Shown in pieces: positions 47,729-57,700 of a stretch of DNA of 64,000 nucleotides (position 1 is the first letter of the stretch; each line of letters starts with the position of its first letter). The stretch comes from Paenibacillus tianmuensis. GTDB taxonomy: Bacteria > Bacillota > Bacilli > Paenibacillales > NBRC-103111. The stretch spans positions 80,096-144,095 of the forward strand of contig NZ_FMTT01000010.1 of assembly GCF_900100345.1 (NCBI RefSeq), read 5' to 3'. The notes below the pieces were generated by a model that was not told where the DNA came from, searched no databases, and worked only from the letters and a program-made list of their open reading frames with translations. Position numbers and translations under genes: made by a program.

Positions 47729-48949
47729 ATGCTTCAAAAAGAAAGGCTGCCGAGGGAACGAACCGCGTCTGCGAGGAGCCGGAGTTCGAAGAAGAGCCTG
47801 ATTGAAATCCGCGAGTTTATGAATGAGCACTATAACGAGCCTCTGTCCATCGGACAGTTGGCGCAGATGGCCAATATTACCCCCAAATATTTTGTGGACC
47901 TTTTCAAGAAAACCTACGGGCAGAGCGCGATGGATTATTTGACGGACCTCCGGATAAACCGGGCCAAGCGCTACATGATGGAATCGGAGGAGCGGCTGCG
48001 GGAAATCGCCCAAAAGGTAGGTTACCGGGACGAGTTTTATTTCAGCCGCAAATTCAAGAAGGAGGTGGGCGTATCTCCCTCCGACTATGTCAAAAAAGCC
48101 AGGCGGCAAGTAGCTGCATGCTCTTCCTCGGTCACCGGCCAGCTGCTGGCGCTGAATATTATGCCGGCGGCAGCGCCGCTCGACGCCAAGTGGACTCCTT
48201 ATTACTATAACGCCTATAAAGAGCGGATCAAGCGCCCCCTCAAGCTGACGGCCCCTTATACGAGCCGGTCGTTCGAGGAAAATTTGGGGACACTGGCGCA
48301 GGCTCGCCCCGACGCGATTATCGGCACCGACCGGCTGGGCGAGGACGAGAAACGGAAGCTGGAGGACATCGCGCCGTCTTTCTTCGTTTCGACGGAGCGG
48401 GACGGATGGCGGGAGCAGCTGCGCCAGATCGCCCGGTTCCTGGAGCAAGAGGATAAGGCGGAGCAGTGGATCGCCGGACACGAACGGCGGGTGGAGCTGG
48501 CCCGGGCGCACCTCGGCGAGGCGCTCGGTGACGATAGTATTCTGGTTCTGCGTATTTTCGGGCAAGGCCTCCATACTTATTGCAACCGCGGCATGGAGGA
48601 CGTGCTGTGCGGGGATTTAAAGCTGAATTTGGTTTACCGGGAAGAGCCGTCCGATCACCGGCCGCTTACGATGGAACGGCTTGAGGAGCTGAATCCCGAC
48701 CGTCTGCTGCTCCTCGTCTATCCCGAGGCCGCTTCGCGGGCGTATTGGCTGGCGCTCCAGCATTCGGCGGCATGGCGTGAGCTCAAAGCCGTCCGAAACG
48801 GACAGGTGCGCCTGATCTCCTCGGACCCTTGGTTCGAGTATTCTGCCGTGTCCGTTGCGCGGATGCTGGATGAAGCGCAGCTCTTGTTTACAGGGAATTG
48901 TCCAAATTCGTTACAGGATAGCGTCCATGGTGCCTGCTTCGCACCATGA
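47729..48949 (+). CDS. AraC-type regulator fused to a siderophore-binding-like domain (Btr-like)
   Basis: 406 residues. An N-terminal AraC double helix-turn-helix (about 25-130: LSIGQLAQMANITPKYFVDL, LREIAQKVGYRDEFYFSRKF, GVSPSDYVKKAR) is followed by a periplasmic-binding-protein-like domain (about 140-395: LAQARPDAIIGTDRL, LRIFGQGLHTYCNRG, VRLISSDPWFEYSAV) like those that bind Fe-siderophores. Bacillus subtilis Btr has the same two parts and activates bacillibactin uptake when it senses the loaded siderophore; this protein lacks the extra N-terminal domain of Btr. GGAGGAGGG precedes the start. A Fur box lies upstream and the dhb operon follows. Confidence 0.88.
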   Translation: MLQKERLPRERTASARSRSSKKSLIEIREFMNEHYNEPLSIGQLAQMANITPKYFVDLFKKTYGQSAMDYLTDLRINRAKRYMMESEERLREIAQKVGYRDEFYFSRKFKKEVGVSPSDYVKKARRQVAACSSSVTGQLLALNIMPAAAPLDAKWTPYYYNAYKERIKRPLKLTAPYTSRSFEENLGTLAQARPDAIIGTDRLGEDEKRKLEDIAPSFFVSTERDGWREQLRQIARFLEQEDKAEQWIAGHERRVELARAHLGEALGDDSILVLRIFGQGLHTYCNRGMEDVLCGDLKLNLVYREEPSDHRPLTMERLEELNPDRLLLLVYPEAASRAYWLALQHSAAWRELKAVRNGQVRLISSDPWFEYSAVSVARMLDEAQLLFTGNCPNSLQDSVHGACFAP

Positions 48950-48951
48950 TG

Positions 48952-48981
48952 TATAATCCTCCTGAATGAGAATTATTATCA
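48952..48981 (+). promoter_or_regulatory. Fur-regulated promoter of the esterase-dhb operon
   Basis: A consensus -10 TATAAT at 48952-48957 (no clear -35) is followed by TGAGAATTATTATCA at 48967-48981, a Fur box with one mismatch that covers the probable transcription start. Just upstream, GGTGC and GCACC (48929-48945) form a short inverted repeat that could be part of an activator site. Confidence 0.75.
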
Positions 48982-49055
48982 ACGAAGGAGAAGTTCCATG
49001 CCTAAATAACAGCGTGGCGGTTCAGAGCGTAAGCATTGAAGGAGATGGAAGCATA

Positions 49056-49916
49056 GTGACGTTCAAACCGAACGAACAAAGCGAAGTAACGCTGAAAGAC
49101 CTCGCGCGCAGCAAAGTCGATATTCCATGGGCGGAGCAGTGGATCATGAGATCGCGCGATCATCACCGGAGGTACCAGATCCTCGTGGCGAAGCCTCCGG
49201 AGGCGCCGCCTCCCGCCGGATTTCCGGTCATTTATTTGCTGGATGCGAATTCGGTGTTCGGCACGATGGTGGAAGCCGTTCGGCTGCAAAGCGGGCGGCC
49301 CGAAAAAACCGGGGTCGTCCCGGCGGTGATCGTCGGGATCGGGTATCCGGTGGACGGGCCATTTGCGCCGGAGCGGTTTTACGATCTGACGCCGACGCCT
49401 GTGAAGGAATATTTGTACAGAGCGGACAGCACGCCGCTTCCCGAGCAAGGTGGAGCCGCTCATTTCTTGAAATTCATCGAGGAGGAACTAAAGCCGCAGA
49501 TCGAAGGCGAGGTTCAAGTGGACCGCAGCAGACAGACGATTTTCGGACATTCGCTCGGCGGGTTATTTGTGCTGTACGCGCTGTTTGCGAAGCCGCATGC
49601 GTTTCAAAGCTATATCGCGGGCAGTCCTTCGCTTCACTGGAACGAGCCGTTCCTGCTTGAGGCGGAGCGGGAATTTACGAGAGGATTGCAGCCTGCGGCC
49701 AACCGGATCGAGCTGCTGCTCGGCGTAGGCGAGCTGGAGAAAACGCATGTCTTGCGCAATTGCGACCGTGCGCTGGCGCTCTCGGAGCGGCTGGCCGCAT
49801 GGTCCGGGCATGGATTGCATGTGGAATATAAGGAGTTTGAAGGCGAGGGGCACGTATCGGTACTGCCCGTGCTGATCAGCCGGGCTTTGCGGCTGGCGCT
49901 TCGGCCGAAGCCGTGA
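49056..49916 (+). CDS. Siderophore esterase, BesA/IroE-like alpha/beta hydrolase
   Basis: About 286 residues with nucleophile motif TIFGHSLGGLFVLYAL, oxyanion-side YLLDANSVFG and the catalytic histidine in GEGHVSVLPVLI. Enzymes of this family hydrolyse the trilactone of enterobactin or bacillibactin to release iron after uptake; position at the head of the dhb genes supports this. The start is uncertain: GTG 49056 has GGAGATGG upstream and leaves the Fur box outside the gene. A longer frame would begin inside the Fur box. A strong ribosome binding site just upstream serves only a three-codon frame (ATG 48998). Confidence 0.85.
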   Translation: MTFKPNEQSEVTLKDLARSKVDIPWAEQWIMRSRDHHRRYQILVAKPPEAPPPAGFPVIYLLDANSVFGTMVEAVRLQSGRPEKTGVVPAVIVGIGYPVDGPFAPERFYDLTPTPVKEYLYRADSTPLPEQGGAAHFLKFIEEELKPQIEGEVQVDRSRQTIFGHSLGGLFVLYALFAKPHAFQSYIAGSPSLHWNEPFLLEAEREFTRGLQPAANRIELLLGVGELEKTHVLRNCDRALALSERLAAWSGHGLHVEYKEFEGEGHVSVLPVLISRALRLALRPKP

Positions 49917-49991
49917 CGGCGGCGGAGCCATCGGAAGAGGATACGGGGGAACAGAGAACGTTGAAGCGAAGGCGGAAAGGACGGAGATGAA

Positions 49992-50777
49992 GTGGTGGAG
50001 CTTGGAATCAAAGGAAAAGTCGCGCTCGTCACCGGAGCGGCCCAAGGCATAGGGGAAGCCGTCGCGCGCGCGCTGGCTGAGCTCGGGGCTTCCGTGGCCG
50101 CCATAGACCGCAATGCGGACGGGCTGGACAGCCTTGTAGCGGAGTTGAAAGCCCAGGGCTATCAGGCTGCGGCTTATCCGGCGGACGTCAGCGACAGCTC
50201 GGCGGTAGAGGACGCGGTGGAGCGCATCGAACGGGAGCTTGGGCCCATCGGCATTCTCGTCAATGTCGCCGGGGTGCTCCGGATGGGAGCTATCGAATCG
50301 TACAGCGACGAGGACTGGGAGGCGACATTTGCCGTCAACACAAAAGGCGTATTTTACGTATCCCGTGCCGTGGTTCGACGCATGGCCTTCCGCCGATCCG
50401 GGGCGATCGTGACCGTAGGGTCGAATGCCTCCGGGGTGCCTCGAATGCAAATGGCGGCTTATGCGGCCTCCAAGGCGGCGTCGGCGATGTTTACCAAATG
50501 TCTGGCGCTGGAGCACGCCCGGCACAATATCCGCTGCAATATCGTCTCGCCGGGCTCGACCGATACGGCGATGCAGCGTCTGCTGTGGACGGACGAGTCC
50601 GGGGAGCAGGCGGCCATTGCGGGCTCGCCGGAGTCGTTCCGGCTGGGCATTCCGCTCGGGAAGCTGGCCAGACCCTCCGATATTGCGGATGCGGTCGTTT
50701 TTCTTGTGTCGGACCGGGCGGGTCATATTACCATGAGCGACTTGTGCATCGATGGCGGTGCAACGTTGGGAAAATGA
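49992..50777 (+). CDS. dhbA: 2,3-dihydro-2,3-dihydroxybenzoate dehydrogenase
   Basis: 261 residues, SDR fold: [10 protein letters not shown] (cofactor), NVAGVLRMG, catalytic serine in TVGSNASG and YAASK. It oxidises 2,3-dihydro-2,3-dihydroxybenzoate to 2,3-dihydroxybenzoate with NAD+, the last step of catechol synthesis. The adjacent start codons GTG 49992 and GTG 49995 both fit the upstream ACGGAG. It precedes dhbC in the order A-C-E-B-F seen in Bacillus. Confidence 0.93.
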   Translation: MVELGIKGKVALVTGAAQGIGEAVARALAELGASVAAIDRNADGLDSLVAELKAQGYQAAAYPADVSDSSAVEDAVERIERELGPIGILVNVAGVLRMGAIESYSDEDWEATFAVNTKGVFYVSRAVVRRMAFRRSGAIVTVGSNASGVPRMQMAAYAASKAASAMFTKCLALEHARHNIRCNIVSPGSTDTAMQRLLWTDESGEQAAIAGSPESFRLGIPLGKLARPSDIADAVVFLVSDRAGHITMSDLCIDGGATLGK

Positions 50778-50805
50778 TTTCATTCTAAAGAGAGGGATGA
50801 TGGAC

Positions 50806-52062
50806 ATGGTGAACTTGGAAACGGTTCCTGCCGCATGGGCTTCCGAGCTTATCGATACGTACGAAGCCGGCTCGTCGTTTTTCCTGGCCTCGCCGCAGCG
50901 CACGCTGCTGGCGAAAGGGGAAGCGGCCAGGCTGTCCGTGCAGGGGGGCGCAGATCGGCTCAAAGGCTTGCCGCAGCGCGTGGCCGAGCTGCTGGCCCGC
51001 ACGCAATTTTCCGGAGGGACGCCTTCCGTTGTCGTAGGAGCGATCCCCTTCGATCCCGCGAAGCCTGCGGAGCTGATTGTACCGCAGACCGCCCGGTGGG
51101 CAGGCAGGCTGGAATTACGCAGCGAGGTTGAGGATAAGCGGCCCGACGCCTCGGACTATAAGCTGCGCCCCGTGCCGGAGACGGAAGTCTACGAGCGGAG
51201 CGTGAGCCAGGCGTTGGCGCGTTTTCAGAAGGGGGACCTCCGCAAGGTCGTGCTTGGGAGAACGCTGCATCTGACGCTGCCTGTGAAGGTCGATGTGCGC
51301 GGGCTTCTTCGCAGCTTGGCCCGGCATAATCCGCACGGCTATACGTTTGCGGTGAACCTGGCGCCGGGAGAAGCCCGGGCCGCATGGACGCCGGACGAGT
51401 CGAACGGTCAGGAGCCGCGAACGCTGATCGGCGCCAGCCCGGAGCTGCTTGTGACGAGAACGGGAGGGCGGCTGAAGGCGAATCCGCTCGCGGGCTCCGC
51501 GCCTCGCAGCAGCGATCCGGTCGAGGATCGACGGAGGGCGGAGGCGCTGCTTGCTTCGGCCAAGGACCGGCATGAGCATGCGGTCGTGATCGAAGCTGTC
51601 GCTGACGCGCTGCGTCCTTATTGCAGCCGTCTGGACGTGCCCGGCGAGCCTTCGCTCGTACAGACGTCCACGATGTGGCATCTGTCCACGGTCGTGAACG
51701 GAGAACTGTCCGATCCTTGGGTGTCGTCGCTGGAGCTGGCTTTGGCGCTGCACCCGACACCGGCGATTTGCGGGACGCCGACCGATTTGGCGCGGGAGAC
51801 GATTCGCGATAGCGAACCGTTCGACCGGGGCTTCTTCACGGGAGCGGTCGGCTGGTGCGATGCGAACGGCGACGGGGAATGGATTGTGACGATTCGCTGC
51901 GCCGAGGTGGAGGGCCGTGAGCTGCGGTTGTTCGCGGGCGCGGGGATCGTTGCCGGATCGAGCCCGCAGGCCGAGCTGGCGGAAACGTCCGCCAAATTCC
52001 GGACGCTGCTGCAGGCGATGGGGCTGAATCAGCCGCAGCCGGCGGCCGTAAGGGAGGGATGA
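50806..52062 (+). CDS. dhbC: Isochorismate synthase
   Basis: About 418 residues of the chorismate-binding family. Visible are [37 protein letters not shown] (split over the conserved loop), [13 protein letters not shown] and the C-terminal [19 protein letters not shown]. It converts chorismate to isochorismate, the first committed step to 2,3-dihydroxybenzoate. ATG codons at 50797, 50800 and 50806 are possible; the last has the best distance to GAGAGGG. The gene ends directly at the dhbE start. Confidence 0.93.
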   Translation: MVNLETVPAAWASELIDTYEAGSSFFLASPQRTLLAKGEAARLSVQGGADRLKGLPQRVAELLARTQFSGGTPSVVVGAIPFDPAKPAELIVPQTARWAGRLELRSEVEDKRPDASDYKLRPVPETEVYERSVSQALARFQKGDLRKVVLGRTLHLTLPVKVDVRGLLRSLARHNPHGYTFAVNLAPGEARAAWTPDESNGQEPRTLIGASPELLVTRTGGRLKANPLAGSAPRSSDPVEDRRRAEALLASAKDRHEHAVVIEAVADALRPYCSRLDVPGEPSLVQTSTMWHLSTVVNGELSDPWVSSLELALALHPTPAICGTPTDLARETIRDSEPFDRGFFTGAVGWCDANGDGEWIVTIRCAEVEGRELRLFAGAGIVAGSSPQAELAETSAKFRTLLQAMGLNQPQPAAVREG

Positions 52063-53700
52063 ATGATGCGATCGCAATACCCTTCATGGCCGAAAGAGAT
52101 GGCGGAATTTTACCGGGAGACCGGCTGCTGGCAGGGCGAGACGTTTGGAGAAATGCTGCGCGGGCGCGCCGCCGCTTACGGGGACCGCATCGCCGTTGTC
52201 AGCGGAACAAGCCGGATCAGCTACGCCGAGCTGGATGCGAGAGTCGACCGGCTGGCCGCCGGATTGTACAAGCTTGGCATTCGGCAGGATGACAAGGTGA
52301 TTTTGCAGCTTCCCAATATAGCGGAGTTTATCGAGGTGTGTTTTGCGCTGTTTCGGCTGGGCGCGCTGCCGGTATTCGCACTTCCGCTCCATCGCAGGAG
52401 TGAGATCGTGTATTTTTCCGAGTTTACAAATGCGAATACTTATATTATTCCGGATGTCGAGGCAGGCTTCGATTACCGGGAGCTGGCGGAGCAGGTACAA
52501 GAGCAAGTACCGACACTGCGCCATGTCATTGTAGCGGGCGATCCTGGGAAGTTTACGGCGCTGCGCGACCTGTATGCCGCCGATCCGCTGCCCGATTTGC
52601 CGGGGCCAAGCTCCGGGGATGTGGCGTTTCTCCAGCTCTCCGGCGGCAGCACCGGGCTGCCGAAGCTCATTCCGCGCACGCACGACGATTATATTTACAG
52701 CTTGCGGATGAGCGCCGAAGTGTGCGCTCTCGACGAACAGAGCATCTATCTTGCCGTGCTTCCCGCGGCTCACAACTATCCGCTGAGTTCCCCTGGCGTG
52801 CTGGGCACGCTCTATGCAGGCGGACGCGTCGTGCTGTCCCGCGGCTCCAGCCCAGACGAGGCGTTTCCACTCATCGAGCGGGAACGCGTCACGATCACCG
52901 CCGTTGTGCCTCCGCTGGCTCTCGTCTGGCTGGACGCCGCCGAGTCGCGCCGCAGCGACCTCTCGTCGCTTCGGCTGCTGCAGGTCGGCGGGGCCAAATT
53001 CAGCGCGGAAGCCGCCCGCAAGGTCAAGCCGGTACTGGGCTGCACGTTACAGCAGGTCTTCGGGATGGCGGAAGGGCTGGTCAACTATACCCGGCTGGAC
53101 GATCCCGAGGACATTCTGGTGAATACGCAGGGCAGACCGATGTCGCCTTATGACGAGATCCGCATCGTGAATGACGAGGATGAAGAGGTCGCTCCCGGTC
53201 AGGTCGGACATCTGCTGACGCGGGGGCCCTATACGATCCGTGGCTATTACAAAGCCGAAGAGCATAACGCAAGAGCGTTCACGGCGGACGGCTTCTACCG
53301 CACGGGAGATTTGGCCAGAATGACGCCTGCGGGCTACCTTGTCGTCGAGGGCCGGGCCAAGGACCAGATCAACCGCGGCGGCGATAAGGTGGCGGCGGAG
53401 GAGGTCGAGAACCATCTCCTCGCTCATCCGGGCGTGCATGATGCCGCCGTCGTTTCGATGCCCGACGCTTTTCTTGGCGAGCGCACCTGCGCCTTCATCG
53501 TATCGTATTCGCCTGCGCCTACTCCGGCCGAGCTCAAATCGTTCCTGAGGGAGCGGGGGCTGGCTGGTTACAAAATCCCCGACCGGGTGGAATTTATGGA
53601 GTCGCTCCCCCGAACCGGGGTCGGCAAGATCAGCAAGAAGGCGCTGCGCGAACTCATTGCCCAGAAGCAGCAGGCTTTAGCTGCGCCTCCGACAAAATAA
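52063..53700 (+). CDS. dhbE: 2,3-dihydroxybenzoate-AMP ligase
   Basis: 545 residues of the stand-alone adenylation family: [20 protein letters not shown] (A3), [12 protein letters not shown] (aryl-acid pocket region), [11 protein letters not shown] (A5), [20 protein letters not shown] (A7/A8) and the C-terminal lysine in GVGKISKK. It activates 2,3-dihydroxybenzoate and loads it on the aryl carrier domain of DhbB. The asparagine in HNYPL is typical of DHB- and salicylate-activating enzymes. The start codon follows the dhbC stop without a gap. Confidence 0.94.
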   Translation: MMRSQYPSWPKEMAEFYRETGCWQGETFGEMLRGRAAAYGDRIAVVSGTSRISYAELDARVDRLAAGLYKLGIRQDDKVILQLPNIAEFIEVCFALFRLGALPVFALPLHRRSEIVYFSEFTNANTYIIPDVEAGFDYRELAEQVQEQVPTLRHVIVAGDPGKFTALRDLYAADPLPDLPGPSSGDVAFLQLSGGSTGLPKLIPRTHDDYIYSLRMSAEVCALDEQSIYLAVLPAAHNYPLSSPGVLGTLYAGGRVVLSRGSSPDEAFPLIERERVTITAVVPPLALVWLDAAESRRSDLSSLRLLQVGGAKFSAEAARKVKPVLGCTLQQVFGMAEGLVNYTRLDDPEDILVNTQGRPMSPYDEIRIVNDEDEEVAPGQVGHLLTRGPYTIRGYYKAEEHNARAFTADGFYRTGDLARMTPAGYLVVEGRAKDQINRGGDKVAAEEVENHLLAHPGVHDAAVVSMPDAFLGERTCAFIVSYSPAPTPAELKSFLRERGLAGYKIPDRVEFMESLPRTGVGKISKKALRELIAQKQQALAAPPTK

Positions 53701-53726
53701 AATAACGTGAGAAAAGAGGAGATACG

Positions 53727-54689
53727 ATGGCTCTTCCTGCCATAATGCCTTATCCGATGCCGACGGCATCCGACCTGCCCGCCAACCGGGTGAATTGGAC
53801 GCCCGACCCGAAACGCGCGGTTTTGCTGATTCATGATATGCAGCAGTATTTCGTGGACGCTTTTACGGCAGGCACATCCCCTGTCATCGAGCTGCTGGAG
53901 AACATCCGCGCGCTCCGAAGCGCTTGCGAAGAGCTGGGCATACCGGTCGTTTATTCCGCCCAGCCGGGTGGCCAGACGCCGGAGCAGCGCGGATTGCTGC
54001 AGGATTTCTGGGGTCCCGGGATCAACGACGGTCCCTATCAGAAGCAGATCGTGAAGGAGCTGCCGCCGGGCGAGCGCGATATCGTGCTGACGAAATGGCG
54101 ATACAGCGCCTTTCAAAAGACTGATTTCCGCGCCAGACTGACCCAGCTTGGCCGCGACCAGTTGATCGTATGCGGCATTTACGCTCACATCGGCTGCCTC
54201 ATGACTGCTTGCGAAGCGTTCATGCAGGAGGTGGAGCCTTTCTTCGTCGCCGATGCGGTGGCGGACTTCTCGCTGGAGAAGCATCAGTTGGCGATCACCT
54301 ACGCGGCCGAACGCTGTGCGGTTGCCATCACAACGGAGCGTTTGATCAAGGCGCTTCGCGGTGAAGTGGGAACTGCGGCTCAAGCGGAAGCCATATCGGA
54401 AGCGGCCCCGGCGGCGGAAAGCGTGACGTTGACCAAAGATGGCTTGCGCGAGCTGGTGGCGGACTTGCTGCAGGAAGCTCCGTCGTCCCTTGCGGAGCAC
54501 GACAACTTGATTACGCAGTGGGGCTTGGATTCGATCCGCATCATGAGTCTGGCCGAACGGTGGCGGCGCTCCGGGGCGGAAGTCACCTTCGTGGAGTTGG
54601 CGGAGCGTCCGACGCTGGCCGATTGGTGGGCGCTGCTTTCCGCTCGCCTGAGCAGGACTTTGCCGAACGGGGATTATATTACGACATGA
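53727..54689 (+). CDS. dhbB: Isochorismatase with aryl carrier domain
   Basis: 320 residues. The N-terminal isochorismatase domain (about 1-215) has [39 protein letters not shown] and [17 protein letters not shown]. The C-terminal aryl carrier domain (about 245-310) has its phosphopantetheine serine in WGLDSIRIM near 266. It cleaves isochorismate to 2,3-dihydro-2,3-dihydroxybenzoate plus pyruvate and then carries the activated aryl acid to DhbF. The start has AGAGGAG upstream. Confidence 0.94.
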   Translation: MALPAIMPYPMPTASDLPANRVNWTPDPKRAVLLIHDMQQYFVDAFTAGTSPVIELLENIRALRSACEELGIPVVYSAQPGGQTPEQRGLLQDFWGPGINDGPYQKQIVKELPPGERDIVLTKWRYSAFQKTDFRARLTQLGRDQLIVCGIYAHIGCLMTACEAFMQEVEPFFVADAVADFSLEKHQLAITYAAERCAVAITTERLIKALRGEVGTAAQAEAISEAAPAAESVTLTKDGLRELVADLLQEAPSSLAEHDNLITQWGLDSIRIMSLAERWRRSGAEVTFVELAERPTLADWWALLSARLSRTLPNGDYITT

Positions 54690-54703
54690 AGGAGAGAGCG
54701 CAT

Positions 54704-57700
54704 ATGTCTGAAGCTCGTCAAACCCGCCAGCCGTTGACGGGGGCGCAATTGGGGATTTGGTTCGCCCAGCAGCTTGACCCGGAAAGCCCGATGTTCAATA
54801 CGGGGGAATATATCGATATTCGCGGCTCTGTGGACCCGGCGCGTTTCGAAGCGGCGCTGCGTCAAACGATGGAGGAGGCGGAAACGCTGCATCTGCGCTT
54901 CGGCGAGGATGAGAGCGGGCCTTGGCAGTGCCTTGAGCCGTCGTCCGATTGGATGCTGCATCATATGGACTTCAGCGGAACGGACCATCCGCTGGAAGCG
55001 GCGGAGGCTTGGATGAGACGGAACTTGGCCGAGCCGATGGACCTGACACGCGGGGCGCTGTTTACGCAAGCGTTGTTCAAGCTGGCCCCGGACCGGTTTC
55101 TCTGGTATCAGCGCATCCATCACCTCGTCATCGACGGCTACAGCTTTTCGCTGCTGGCCCAAAGAGCCGCTCAGCTCTATACCGCCTTCTCTCAGGAACA
55201 GCCGCCCGGACCGGGAGCCTTCGGCGAACTGCAATCGATTCTCCAAGAGGACGAGGCTTATCGCGCTTCGGAGCAGCAGGAGCGGGACCGGGCCTTCTGG
55301 CTTGCCCGCTTCGCCGACGCGCCGGAAGCGGTGAGTCTGGGCAGCCGGACGGCCAGAGCCGGGGCGGGCTTCCTGCGCCGGACCGCGCAGCTGTCGCCGG
55401 ACGAGGCGTCCGCGCTGCGGGAAGCGGCCGAGCGGACGGGAACGACTTGGCCCGATGTCGTCATTGCCGCGACGGCGGCTTACGTGCATCGGCTGACCGG
55501 CGCCGACGACGTGATTCTCGGCCTGCCGATGATGTGCCGACTGGGATCGGCTTCGCTGCGCATTCCGGGCATGGTCATGAACCTGCTGCCGCTGCGTTTG
55601 GCCGTGTGGCCCGAGATGCCGCTGTCCGAGCTGCTGCGCCAAGTCTCGCGGGAGGTTCGCGATGCCCGGCGCCATCAGCTGTACCGGCAGCAGGATATGC
55701 GGCGGGAGCTGAAGCTGCTCGGGGAAAACCGCCGTTTGTTCGGGCCGATGGTCAACGTGATGCCGTTCGACTACCGGCTGAGCTTTGCCGGCTGCCCCGG
55801 AATTCCGCATAATCTGTCCGCCGGACCTGTGGACGATCTGTCGATCCACGTCTATGACCGGTCGGACGGCAGCGGGCTGCGGGTAGATTTCGACGGAAAT
55901 CCGGCAGTGTACGGGGCGGAAGAGCTGGCGGCTCATCAGCGGCGGTTCCTTGGCTGGCTGGAGCGGCTTGCCTCGGCCGACCCTGGGCGGCCGATCTCAC
56001 AGATCGACATGCTGCTGCCCGAGGAACGGGAGCAGGTGCTCATCGAATGGAACGAAACGGCCCGGGAAATGCCGGAGGCTTCCACGGCCGCGATGGTCGA
56101 GGCCCAAGCGGCCTGCACGCCGGAAGCGGTCGCCGTCGTTTTCGAGGATACGGTCCTCACGTATGCCGAATTGAACCGGCGCGCCAACCGGCTGGCTCAT
56201 GCGCTGATCTCGCGGGGCGCCGGTCCGGAAGGCATCGTGGCGCTGCTGCTGCCGCGATCGGCGGAAGCGGTCGTGGCGTTTCTGGCCGTCCATAAAACCG
56301 GTGCCGCGTATTTGCCGCTGGACCCCGATTATCCGCAGGACCGGTTGGCCTACATGCTCCAAGACGCCGCTCCCCTGTGCGTCCTAACGGACAGAGAAAC
56401 GGTTTCCCGGCTGCCTTCCGGAGCGGCGGGGCCTTTCCTGGTGCTTGACGAGGCTGCTGCCGAAGCGCATCTGCTGAGCCAGCCGGAAACTTCTCCCGGC
56501 GACGAGGACCGTATCGGGCGTTTGTCGCCTCTTCACCCTGCCTATATTCTTTACACGTCGGGCTCCACCGGCAAGCCGAAGGGCGTGATCGTGACCTTCG
56601 GCAGCTTGACCAACCTGCTCACGGCCACGCAGGACAAGTTCCGGCTGGGCGTCCGGGATCGGTTGCTGTCGGTAACGACGATTGCTTTTGACATTTCGGT
56701 GCTCGAGATTTTCCTGCCTCTTATTGCGGGAGCCCGCCTCGATATCGCCCCGAGGTCGGTGATCATGGACCCGCCTGCGCTGGCAAGAATGATCCATGAG
56801 TCAGGAGCTACGATCATGCAGGCGACTCCGACTCTGTGGCAGGCGCTCGCGTCGAGCAAGCCCGAACCGTTCACCGGCCTGCGGATCATCACGATCGGCG
56901 AGGCGTTTCCGCTGGGGCTGAAGCTCGCGATGCAGTCGCTCGGCTGCGAGGTTCATAACCAATTCGGACCGACGGAAACGACGATTCATTCTACTACCGA
57001 GCGCCTGGGCGAAGAGCGCACGGGGACGCCGCCGATCGGCAGGCCGATTGCGAACACGCAGGCCTATGTGCTCGATGCGGGGCTGTCTCCGGTACCGCCG
57101 GGCGTAGCGGGCGATCTGTATCTTGCGGGAGCGGGACTGGCCCGGGGCTATTTGGGCCGACCGGACATGACGGCCGAGCGATTCGTGGCCGATCCGTTCG
57201 GACCGCCTGGCAGCCGGATGTACCGTACAGGCGACCTTGCGAGATGGCTTGAGGATGGGACCCTCGATTACATAGGACGCGCCGATCATCAGATCAAGAT
57301 TCGCGGATTTCGGGTGGAGCTCGGCGAAATCGAGTCGCTGCTCTCGCGGCATTCGGCCATTGATCAGGTTACGGTCGTAGCGCGGGAGGACCGGCCCGGG
57401 GACAAACGGCTTGTCGCTTATTTCACAACCATTTCACCGGACGGTCCCGATCCGGCGGAGCTTCGGCAGTATGTGGCCGAAGAGCTGCCCGATTACATGG
57501 TGCCCTCCGCCTTCGTGCCGTTGGCCGCGATGCCATTGACGCTCAATAAAAAAATCGACCGCAAGGCGCTGCCTGCCCCGGATTTTCACGCAGTAGTCAG
57601 CCGCAGTCCGAGAACGCCGCAGGAGGAGCTGCTGTGCGGCTTGTTCGCGGAGGTGCTTGGCCTGGCGAAGGCGGGCATCGACGACGACTTCTTCCGGCTC

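Noticed and set aside
49002..49463. Minus-strand frame opposite the esterase gene
   Set aside because: Arg-rich shadow without motifs; the plus-strand frame has a complete hydrolase signature.
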